48,327 nt of DNA from Geobacteraceae bacterium (GTDB taxonomy: Bacteria; Desulfobacterota; Desulfuromonadia; Desulfuromonadales; Geopsychrobacteraceae): contig SLDV01000073.1 in NCBI GenBank assembly GCA_007125165.1, positions 1-48,327 of the forward strand. The letters are read 5' to 3'. Below the pieces are notes generated by a model. It was not told where the DNA came from. It saw only the letters and a program-made list of their open reading frames with translations, and made no database searches. The first letter of the stretch is position 1; every line of letters begins with the position of its first letter. This document shows positions 22,771 through 30,069 of this stretch, one piece after another. The translations under genes were made by a program, and so were the position numbers.

Positions 22771-25175
22771 TGTTCCTTCTCCTCCTCTGTTGTTATCAGG
22801 GCACTGGGGAGGGTGAAATAGAAGCAACAGCCTTTTCCTTTCCCCCCTGACTCGAACCATACTCTACCTTGGTAAAGTTCGACAATCTTTTTCACCATCG
22901 GCAGCCCCAGGCCGCAGCCGGGGCTCTGCGGGTCGAGTTGGGAAAAAAGTGCAAATATCCGCTCGGCGTGCTCCGGATCGATGCCGATGCCGTTATCACG
23001 GACATAAAAGGTCGGGTTGTCGCCCTGATCTTCCATGCCGATCTCGATCTGTGGCTGTTGCTGATTCCCCAGATACTTGACGGCATTCTCAACCAGGTTC
23101 TGCCAGATCTGACCCAGGCGAACCGGATCACCGTACAGTTTTTGGGCAATGTCACCGACCCGAACCTCAATCTGTTTTTCGTGCATCAGCCCGGACAGGG
23201 CCACCAGACACTGCTCTACCAGTTCGGCTGCATCGATGAGTTGTGCTTCTGTTTCGGTACGTCCAACCCGTGACAGTTGGAGCAGTGCGGCGAGCAGCTC
23301 ATCCATGCGATCAGCCGCTCCGGCGATATAGCGCAGGTCCTCCTCAACCTGTTCATGATCCTGCGCCTGTATGTCCTGACGGAGCATGCTTAAAAAAGAC
23401 TTGATCGTCACCAGTGGGCTTTTCAAGTCATGGGAAACGCTGTAAACAAAATGTTCCATTTCCTGATTTTTTTGCTTGAGGGTGGTTTCTGCTGTTTTCC
23501 TGTCGCTGATATCACGGATCAGGGCAATAAACCCGAATGCTTCTGCGTAAACAGTCCGACTTTCATAAAAGCGCACGATGCCTGCGCTTGACAACTGATA
23601 CTCAAAGGTTGCAATGGTGTCTTGCTCCCGCGCTTCTGTCATGGCGTAGCGGGCACGGGCAGCAATGTCGGCGGGCAGGACCGCGTCGATACTGTGACCA
23701 AGGAATCTGTCCGTTGGCATCAGCAGCGGTGGCGCCATGTCAGGGACATGGACATCAGTGAAAACTCCTTGCGTGTCCATAACAAAGATGATGTCCGGGA
23801 TGGCATTAACCAGAGCGCGGTTGCGCTCCTCGCTGTCGCGCAGTGCTTTTTCCCGGGCCTTGCGTTCGCGGATATCAAGAAAGGTAACGACCGCGCCGAT
23901 GGTGTCGCCGTTCTGGCGCAGCGGGTACGACCAGTATTCGATCGGAATACCACGACCGTCAACATGCCAGAAAAACTCTTCGTCGCGGTGGATCCGTTCA
24001 TCGATATCGCGCAGCAGAGTACATTCTTCTGCGGGGAACGGAGTACCGTCAGCATGGCTGTGATGGATCTTGTTATGGATGTTGTGGCCGACCAGGTCAT
24101 TCGGGTGATCATACCCAAGAATTTTCAGTGCGGCGCTGTTGCAGAAGGTGCAGGTACCCTGACGATCAACACCGTAAATGCCTTCGGCGGTGGAGTTAAG
24201 GAGCAACTGGGTCATGTCGTAGTTGCTGCGGAGTGCGGCTTTGCTTGTTCTTAAGTTTTCTTCGGCTCGTTTGCTCCGTTTGACCGCATAGTAAAGCAGG
24301 CCGACGATGCCGAGGAGAATGACAACGACAGCGGCGGCCAGACGATTGTAAAAAGCCGTGTAGGAGGATAACCGGCGCATGGCTTCGTGAGTGTCGGTGA
24401 TATCATGAATGACCCCGAAAATCTGTTTTTCTGTAGCATCGTACAGACCCTGGGAATTCAGGTCGATGATCCGGCCGTCGGGGCGCTTGAAGCGCAGATG
24501 GAGATCGTAGGGAATGTCTTCCAGGATCAGCTTATTGATAGCTTCGACCATTTTGGTGCGGTATTCCGGCAGGATCATCTCACGGATGTCCGATACCGGT
24601 TGAACGGGGTGGTCAAGCCCTAAAAGTTCCAGGGCCCCTTCGGAAAACCAGTAGCTGTTGCTGCCCGGATCAAGAACCCAGTGCCCGAGTTCTGCGACTT
24701 TTTCAGCGAAACGCAGGCGGGCTTCGCTTTGAACGATGGTCTCTTCGAGAATATCCCGATCTGAGGCATCATGAATGATAGATGCAAGCAGCCTGCGTCC
24801 GTCGACAATCAGCGGGGAAGAATAGACCTCAACCGGGCGGATATCACCGTCAGCCAAACGGTGGCGAAAAACAAAAAAATTGCGTTGTTCACGGTCGGCC
24901 CGGCGGATTTCCTGTGCCGTTTCCAGCGGGCTTAAGGTGTTGATCTGCTGCATGTTCATTTGCAGCAACTTCTCATGCGGATAGCCGTAATAGGCGACAG
25001 CAGCCCTGTTGGCATCGACAATCTCTCCTGATGCGGGTTCGATCAGCAGGATCATCGCAGCATGATTGCGGAACATTTCAAAGGCACAGGTCAGATCAGC
25101 CTGACTTTGAAGAGGCAAGAGCAGCAAGAGCAGAAGAATCGACGTGACACCGGGCTTGCGGTAGCGTGTAGGCAT
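22767..25175 (-). CDS. Multi-PAS membrane sensor histidine kinase
   Basis: 802 residues. A hydrophobic leader (11-27) is followed by PAS 1 (about 35-140), PAS 2 (about 152-265), a membrane helix (279-297), PAS 3 (about 318-440), PAS 4 (about 448-562), a HisKA domain with SHDLKSPL (His582), and a HATPase domain with N box NLVENAVK (693-700), G1 DNGIGID and G2 GCGLGLP. PAS 1 and PAS 2 may face the periplasm. The Phe-rich EMEHFVYSVSHDLKSPL lead-in resembles phytochrome-type kinases. It heads the kinase-receiver-GGDEF-PilZ operon and overlaps the receiver gene. The ligand is unknown. No strong ribosome binding site precedes the ATG. Confidence 0.93.
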   Translation of the reverse strand: MPTRYRKPGVTSILLLLLLLPLQSQADLTCAFEMFRNHAAMILLIEPASGEIVDANRAAVAYYGYPHEKLLQMNMQQINTLSPLETAQEIRRADREQRNFFVFRHRLADGDIRPVEVYSSPLIVDGRRLLASIIHDASDRDILEETIVQSEARLRFAEKVAELGHWVLDPGSNSYWFSEGALELLGLDHPVQPVSDIREMILPEYRTKMVEAINKLILEDIPYDLHLRFKRPDGRIIDLNSQGLYDATEKQIFGVIHDITDTHEAMRRLSSYTAFYNRLAAAVVVILLGIVGLLYYAVKRSKRAEENLRTSKAALRSNYDMTQLLLNSTAEGIYGVDRQGTCTFCNSAALKILGYDHPNDLVGHNIHNKIHHSHADGTPFPAEECTLLRDIDERIHRDEEFFWHVDGRGIPIEYWSYPLRQNGDTIGAVVTFLDIRERKAREKALRDSEERNRALVNAIPDIIFVMDTQGVFTDVHVPDMAPPLLMPTDRFLGHSIDAVLPADIAARARYAMTEAREQDTIATFEYQLSSAGIVRFYESRTVYAEAFGFIALIRDISDRKTAETTLKQKNQEMEHFVYSVSHDLKSPLVTIKSFLSMLRQDIQAQDHEQVEEDLRYIAGAADRMDELLAALLQLSRVGRTETEAQLIDAAELVEQCLVALSGLMHEKQIEVRVGDIAQKLYGDPVRLGQIWQNLVENAVKYLGNQQQPQIEIGMEDQGDNPTFYVRDNGIGIDPEHAERIFALFSQLDPQSPGCGLGLPMVKKIVELYQGRVWFESGGKGKGCCFYFTLPSALITTEEEKEQ

Positions 25176-25425
25176 GCGCGATCCAGGGGGAAGAAGAAAG
25201 CACGTTTGATGTATTTAATTTGTATCCACTTATTTTTTCATCTTCCGTGCCGATTGTCAACAAAAGAACGGCAGGAAAATTAAGCAGTCGGAATCCTTTC
25301 TCCATGGGTGCTTTTTGCCGTCCATGGCGACGGGCACTCTTTTCTAAAGGACACCGACCCTCTGCGTTTGAATTTACTGGAGCGAAGCAGATAACCAGAT
25401 GAAGTTTTTCTCTTCGGATGCGGGG
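25176..25425. other. Intergenic region upstream of the kinase operon
   Basis: About 250 bases, presumably with the promoter of the kinase operon. I found no convincing promoter boxes, riboswitch or small gene. A c-di-GMP (GEMM) aptamer was looked for and not found. Confidence 0.4.
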
Positions 25426-26514
25426 TCAGCTGTGTTTGCCGCTCAGTTCACTCAAGCGCTGGATAATCGGCAGGTGCTGGGTGCAGCGATCTTCGCAGGC
25501 ACCACATTGAGTGCAGGTGGCAGCCAACTGGCGGTCGATATTCCAGTGGAGACGAAAGCGGTCATTAACGGTTGATTCGTCACCCTGACTGAGGATCAAC
25601 TGGTTGTATGCGTCGAGAAACTTGGGGATGGGAATCTCCACCGGGCAGGGGAGACAGTAACCACAGCCGGTGCAGAGGCCGTCGAACGATTCGTTCAGAT
25701 GTTCTTCGATGCGTGAACGTTCCTGCGCAAAAAGGGGTTGAAAACTTTCTACTGCCGCTACTGCTTCGTCAATTTCAGTGCTCGTGGTAAAGCCGACCAG
25801 GGCTGAAGTGATGGCAGGGTGCGAAAGGTTGAAGCGCAGGGCCGCACTGACGACACTTTCGTTCTGATGGCTTTGCAGAAAGGAAAAACGTTGCGGGTTG
25901 CGCGGGATAAGGCCACCACCAAGGGGGTTCATGGTAATAATGCCGAGCCCCTGGCGACCGGCATGATCTACTGCCGCCTGGCGGTAGGGAAAGTTGATGG
26001 CATTGTAGCCGAGCAGGACCCCTTCGAAATATCCTTCGGCAAGGACCGCGGCCAGATCGTCACCATCCATGTGGGATGAACAGAGCAGATGCTTGATCAG
26101 CCCTTCTTCTTTGGCTTTCAGGGCGGCAGCGACAGCGCCCTGATCGAGGCGCCTGTGCCAGTCATCGCGATCGAGGAGGTACCAGATGTAGAAGAAGTCG
26201 ATGCTGTCAAGTCGCAGCAGTTCCAGGCTCTTTTCGAGGCTGCGACGTAGTTCGTCGCCGCCAGGGCGGGAGCATTTGGTGCCGATGAAGAAACTGTCGC
26301 GGGGAAGGTCTTTCAGGGCGGCACCGAAAATCGATTCACTGCGGTTGTTGCAGTACAGGGGTGCGGTATCGAAATAATTGATGTCCCGTTGCCAGGCGTA
26401 GCGTACCAGTTCAGCACTCTTGTCCATATCTGCCGGATCAGCAAAGCGCATACCGCCGAAACTGATGAGGGAGAGTTCACTGCCGGTCTGTCCAAAAGGT
26501 CGTTTGATCATCAT
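25426..26514 (-). CDS. Aldo/keto reductase with C-terminal ferredoxin-like tail
   Basis: 362 residues. The N-terminal TIM barrel (1-270) has the aldo/keto reductase tetrad at about Asp49, Tyr54 (YFDTAPLYCNN), Lys80 (FIGTKCSR) and His148 (LLCSSHMDG), plus an NADPH-side SALVGFTTSTEIDEAV segment. The C-terminal tail has two Cys clusters, CTGCGYCLPCP (281-291) and CTQCGACEDRC (334-344), likely Fe-S sites. Such fusions are common in anaerobes and reduce carbonyl substrates or transfer electrons between NAD(P)H and Fe-S partners; the substrate is unknown. The next gene lies 16 bases upstream on the same strand, so the two may be co-transcribed. Confidence 0.92.
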   Translation of the reverse strand: MMIKRPFGQTGSELSLISFGGMRFADPADMDKSAELVRYAWQRDINYFDTAPLYCNNRSESIFGAALKDLPRDSFFIGTKCSRPGGDELRRSLEKSLELLRLDSIDFFYIWYLLDRDDWHRRLDQGAVAAALKAKEEGLIKHLLCSSHMDGDDLAAVLAEGYFEGVLLGYNAINFPYRQAAVDHAGRQGLGIITMNPLGGGLIPRNPQRFSFLQSHQNESVVSAALRFNLSHPAITSALVGFTTSTEIDEAVAAVESFQPLFAQERSRIEEHLNESFDGLCTGCGYCLPCPVEIPIPKFLDAYNQLILSQGDESTVNDRFRLHWNIDRQLAATCTQCGACEDRCTQHLPIIQRLSELSGKHS

Positions 26515-26530
26515 CTCTTTTATGGCTTCG

Positions 26531-27610
26531 TCAGGCCGGCTCGTTGTCGGCTTCTTCGGAGTTGGTATCGTTCACCGGCGGTTTATCGGACACATCGGAG
26601 CCGAGCATAATGGCCATCCAGCGGGTTGAAGGATTCACTTCAAGAGCGATCTTCATGATCATGGTCAGGGGTACCGACAGCAGCATCCCGACCGGACCCA
26701 GCACCCAGCCCCAGAAGACCAACGACAAAAAGACCACCAGTGTCGACAGCCCGAGGCTCTTCCCCATCAGTCGTGGTTCAACGGCGTTCCCCATAATGAC
26801 GTTGATAGCCATATAAAGACCGGCTGTCACAAGGGCGTGCAGAGGCCCGAGCTGAATCAGGGCGAGGAGAACCGCCGGTATTGCCGCGATGATGGAACCG
26901 ATGTTGGGAATATAGTTGAATAGAAAGGCGATCAGTCCCCAGAGCAGGGCATAATCGACGCCGATGAGCATGAGACCGGCAGTAACAACCAGACCGGTGA
27001 CCAGACTGATCAGGGTTTTGATGACCAGATACTTGCGGACGCCTTTGGCAAAGCGCTCATAAGAGGCCAGAGAGGTGTCGGCGTCGGTCAGCGCAGCACG
27101 TAGTTTGTTGGGCATTCCTGCTGCTTCAAAAAGGATGAAGATCACCGTCAGCAGGATCAGAAAGGAGTTGGTCAAGACGCCACCGGCTGCCGACAACATC
27201 CGTCCGGCGTATTGCATGATGGAGCCGGGGTCAAAGTGTTCGAACAGCAGTTGGCGCGAAATCTGAATGCCGTGACGATTGAGCCAGTCGATGAGGACCA
27301 GGGTTTGGGAGCGCAGCTGTTGTTCGTACTGGGGAAGCTGACTGGTAAAATCGTTTACCGAGGTGCCGATGATGGTCAGCACCGCCAGACCGCCGAGCAT
27401 GACAACGGCGATGACAATAAGCAGGGCGACGGCTGCCGGAACCCGGTACTGCCGCAGCCAGTAGAAGGGGCCGGCGCAGATAATCGAAATGAAAAAGGCA
27501 AGGAGAAACGGCACCAGTAATGCCTGGGCCGCCTTAAGTCCGGCAATAATGACCACCAGGGCGGCAAAGGCGACCAGAATGCCGGTTGCTTTGTTCCGGG
27601 GGCTGTCCAT
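26531..27610 (-). CDS. AI-2E family (PerM/YdiK-like) transporter
   Basis: 359 residues with about seven to eight membrane helices in the AI-2E (DUF20) pattern: an N-terminal pair (GILVAFAALVVIIAGLKAAQALLVPFLLAFFISI), a hydrophilic middle part, and the conserved AFLFNYIPNIGSIIAAIPAVLLALIQLG followed by GNAVEPRLMGKSLGLSTLVVFLSLVFWGWVLGPVGMLLSVPL. Members export small molecules or exchange ions; the name comes from a reported role in autoinducer-2 export and does not show the substrate. ATG 27610 has AGAGGAAA upstream; an in-frame start at 27646 lacks one. The acidic tail (DTNSEEADNEPA) is non-conserved. Confidence 0.9.
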   Translation of the reverse strand: MDSPRNKATGILVAFAALVVIIAGLKAAQALLVPFLLAFFISIICAGPFYWLRQYRVPAAVALLIVIAVVMLGGLAVLTIIGTSVNDFTSQLPQYEQQLRSQTLVLIDWLNRHGIQISRQLLFEHFDPGSIMQYAGRMLSAAGGVLTNSFLILLTVIFILFEAAGMPNKLRAALTDADTSLASYERFAKGVRKYLVIKTLISLVTGLVVTAGLMLIGVDYALLWGLIAFLFNYIPNIGSIIAAIPAVLLALIQLGPLHALVTAGLYMAINVIMGNAVEPRLMGKSLGLSTLVVFLSLVFWGWVLGPVGMLLSVPLTMIMKIALEVNPSTRWMAIMLGSDVSDKPPVNDTNSEEADNEPA

Positions 27611-27727
27611 GAGGTTTCCTCTGACCACAAAAGATTGTTCGTTCAATCGTAACTCTTCACCATGTCAATCATTTCAAGTGATGATGACAGACTATTGTCT
27701 TACCGCAAGAAGGGGATTGTAAAAAAA

Positions 27728-28150
27728 TCAGTCACCAGCGGTACAGAGCAGTCGTTTGATCCCGTTTTCAAAGATGACATCCATCTTGTTGGGACGAGTG
27801 GTCGACAAAATGATCCCCATACCGAAGCTTGGGTGGTTGATAAGATCACCGGTTTTTATCGGGGTTTTCAAATTGTATGGAATCGCCGCGCCCTTGTCTG
27901 CGGCAGCCATCAGGCTTTCCCACTGGAGCTGTGAGCGGTTCTTGCGGGGTTGGGACGGATTGCGTGGGGTATTGGTGCGTGGCTTTGGCGGTGTGGTGCC
28001 GCGATGATTATGGACACTGCCACAGACATTGCATTCGACCCGGGCAATTCTGTCACCGACCATGGCGACAATGGTGTGGTTTGTTGTCTCTTTGCATTTA
28101 CTGCAACGTGACAGGGTATGCTCTCCGGCGGAGGGTGCTTTCGTTGTCAT
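27728..28150 (-). CDS. Zinc-ribbon protein with CarD-like C-terminal fold
   Basis: 140 residues. The N-terminus has two CxxC pairs (CSKC at 16-19 and CNVC at 40-43) that look like a zinc ribbon. A basic, Pro-rich linker (about 48-70, PPKPRTNTPRNPSQPRKNR) follows, then a helix and a beta-barrel tail IKTGDLINHPSFGMGIILSTTRPNKMDVIFENGIKRLLC. That tail resembles the CarD/TRCF RNA-polymerase-interaction or Tudor-like fold. AAGGAG lies upstream of the ATG. The protein could bind nucleic acid or the transcription machinery; no function is known to me. It stands alone between the AI-2E and EAL-HDOD genes on the same strand. Confidence 0.78.
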   Translation of the reverse strand: MTTKAPSAGEHTLSRCSKCKETTNHTIVAMVGDRIARVECNVCGSVHNHRGTTPPKPRTNTPRNPSQPRKNRSQLQWESLMAAADKGAAIPYNLKTPIKTGDLINHPSFGMGIILSTTRPNKMDVIFENGIKRLLCTAGD

Positions 28151-28225
28151 GAACGCTCCTTGAAAACGCCCTTTGTACCCTGTCCGAATCAGGCTGTCAA
28201 TGAACAGTTGTTTAACCTGAACCGG

Positions 28226-29437
28226 CTAAAGGGAATAGATATCCTGCGCCCAGGTGACGGCCTCGCGGTAGGCGGCAGGTAACTGCTGCTCGTCAACCTG
28301 CATCTCTGTTGTCAGCTGTGACACCGTATCCCAGTCTCCTTTTTCCATGGCGATGGCGAGTTGCAGGATGTCGCGCAACGGGCCATCGGTTCCGGTCAAG
28401 GCAGCAAACACATCATCTTCGACAGTGATTTCCTTGAGAATCTCGTCGAGAGGCCGGGACATGATAACGTCAAGCAGGGAGAACAACCCCATCAGAAACA
28501 GGTCGGATTTTCGGTCACCCATTCTGCACGGCAGGGCCAGTTGCTCGCACAGGCGGGCACGAATCAGGGAACTGACGACCAGTTCCGCGGGCTTGTCATC
28601 GGCCATGGATGAGATCGACAATAAGGAAACCCAGGAACGAATTTCACGCAGACCAAGCAGGGAGAGGGCCTGAAGCACCGAGGTTACCCGGCGCCGCAGG
28701 GCGAAAGCTGCCGAGTTGATCAGTTTAAGCAGCTTGTAGGTCAGGGACACTTCACTCTGGATGGTCAGAGCAAGCTTTTTGAAGTCGACCTCTTCGGCGT
28801 GAACATCCTTGAGGATGCGTAAAAATTGAATTTTGTTGGTGGGGATATCCTTACGCGAAATGATGATCGGTTTGGCGAAAAAATATCCCTGGAAAAGCTG
28901 ATAGCCCATATTCTTCGCCTGTTCAAAAACTTCGTGGGTTTCAACCTTTTCAGCGAGCATCTTGATGCCGCGGGGAATCAACTGGCGGGCAAGCTCTTCT
29001 TGTTGTTTCTCGTCAGACAGAAGAAAATCGACCTTGACGATGTCGGCTAGATCCAGCAACGGCTCAAAATTTCGGTGGTAGACAAAGTCGTCGAGGGCGA
29101 GGGTGTAGCCAAGGGATTTAAGGCGTTTGCAAGCCTCAATGATCTGTGGGGTCGGTTCAACATTTTCAAGGATTTCAACCACTGCCTGTTGGCGCGGCAG
29201 GGTCGTCATCAGGTCTTCGAGGAGAACTTTTTCCGTACAATTGAGAAAAGCCTTGGTGTTGCCGGTCATTTCATCAAGGGTGAAGAGCAGGTTGCTGTTG
29301 GCAATAACGCTGGCAGAAGCCTGATCAAAATCCTCGCTGTCGAAATAGTTATGCAGACCGGAACGAAACAGCAGTTCGTAGGCGAAGACGCGCCCTTTGG
29401 TGTCAAATATTGGTTGTCTGGCAATAAAATGTTCCAC
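28226..29437 (-). CDS. EAL-HDOD signalling protein (YuxH-like)
   Basis: 403 residues. The N-terminal EAL-type domain (1-200) has FIARQPIFDTKGRVFAYELLFRSG in place of the EAL motif (ELL), but keeps ALDDF, KVDFLL, AEKVET and QGYFFAKP, so some metal and phosphodiester ligands remain. The C-terminal HDOD domain (about 205-390) begins FLRILKDVHAEEVDFKKLALTIQSEVSLTYKLLKLINSAAF. Such proteins are usually c-di-GMP receptors or degraded phosphodiesterases that influence motility or metal respiration. It sits near the GGDEF/PilZ cassette and just upstream of a divergent tri-haem cytochrome. Catalytic activity is uncertain. Confidence 0.92.
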   Translation of the reverse strand: MEHFIARQPIFDTKGRVFAYELLFRSGLHNYFDSEDFDQASASVIANSNLLFTLDEMTGNTKAFLNCTEKVLLEDLMTTLPRQQAVVEILENVEPTPQIIEACKRLKSLGYTLALDDFVYHRNFEPLLDLADIVKVDFLLSDEKQQEELARQLIPRGIKMLAEKVETHEVFEQAKNMGYQLFQGYFFAKPIIISRKDIPTNKIQFLRILKDVHAEEVDFKKLALTIQSEVSLTYKLLKLINSAAFALRRRVTSVLQALSLLGLREIRSWVSLLSISSMADDKPAELVVSSLIRARLCEQLALPCRMGDRKSDLFLMGLFSLLDVIMSRPLDEILKEITVEDDVFAALTGTDGPLRDILQLAIAMEKGDWDTVSQLTTEMQVDEQQLPAAYREAVTWAQDIYSL

Positions 29438-29634
29438 AGCCGAGGCTTCCCCCCTGAATAAGTGCAGTTTAATGCGGTAAGTAAAACAGTGTATCCACTT
29501 TCACCAAAAAATAAAATGACAAATTGCTCTCATCCAGCAGTTGACCCGCTAATCGACCTTGGATAGACTTCCTCTGCCCGCTTTGTTTATTTGTATACCA
29601 CATTACTCACATTTTATTACAAAGGAATACGTAC

Positions 29635-29949
29635 ATGAAAAAGGTTGTTCTGTTGTCTTGCGTGATTGCTCTGTGTGTCGTCACCGCGGCTATAGCCGTT
29701 CCCGCCAACCGTTCCCTGACTTATGACAAGAGTGCTGTCGGGCCGGTGGAGTTTTCCGGCAAGGTCCACGCTGACGCCGGATTTGCCTGTACCGATTGCC
29801 ACAACCCCGACGTGTTTCCGCAGATGCGCAAAGGTGGCGTAGAGATCACCATGGAAAAAATCTATGCCGGAGAGCAGTGTGGTTTCTGTCACAATGGTGA
29901 TACCGCTTTCGAGGCCAAAACCAGTTGTAACCGCTGTCACGTGCGCTAA
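29635..29949 (+). CDS. Tri-haem c(7)-type cytochrome, exported
   Basis: 104 residues. A signal peptide is cut near AAIA|VP. Three CxxCH haem sites follow at 52-56 (CTDCH), 82-86 (CGFCH) and 98-102 (CNRCH). The spacing KGGVEITMEKIYAGEQCGFCHNGDTAF is the tri-haem c7-like repeat found in Geobacter-type bacteria. Beyond the three CxxCH His there is only one other His (45), so at most one haem can be bis-His; Met64 and Met73 or Lys could ligate the others. It should be a periplasmic electron carrier. AAAGGA precedes the ATG. It is divergent from the EAL-HDOD gene. Confidence 0.93.
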   Translation: MKKVVLLSCVIALCVVTAAIAVPANRSLTYDKSAVGPVEFSGKVHADAGFACTDCHNPDVFPQMRKGGVEITMEKIYAGEQCGFCHNGDTAFEAKTSCNRCHVR

Positions 29950-29980
29950 TTTTAGCCGGGAGCTGATGTTTTACAGGTTC

Positions 29981-30020
29981 ACCAGCGGCGGGTCCCGCTA
30001 TAGTGAGACCCGCCGCTGGT
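29981..30020. terminator. 14-bp perfect hairpin between convergent genes
   Basis: ACCAGCGGCGGGTC (29981-29994) and GACCCGCCGCTGGT (30007-30020) form a perfect stem with a 12-base loop. It lies between the cytochrome gene (plus) and the antiporter operon end (minus). No T-run follows on either side, so it may be a processing or stability element, or a palindromic repeat, rather than a classical intrinsic terminator. Confidence 0.6.
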
Positions 30021-30069
30021 TCCCACTCCCCACTCCCCACTCCCTGTTTCCTATCTCCTATTTCCTACA
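30021..30069 (-). repeat. Degenerate 7-bp tandem repeat (7 units)
   Basis: Read in sevens: TCCCACT, CCCCACT twice, CCCTGTT, TCCTATC, TCCTATT, TCCTACA. On the minus strand this is a purine-rich AGTGGGG/GATAGGA series. It runs into the stop codon of the last antiporter gene. Related arrays occur at 37135-37184, 46132-46155 and 46202-46264. Confidence 0.75.

Noticed and set aside
25176-25425. c-di-GMP (GEMM) riboswitch near the GGDEF cassette
   Set aside because: I searched by eye for CACGCAAAG-like core motifs in this gap and before the cytochrome gene and found none.
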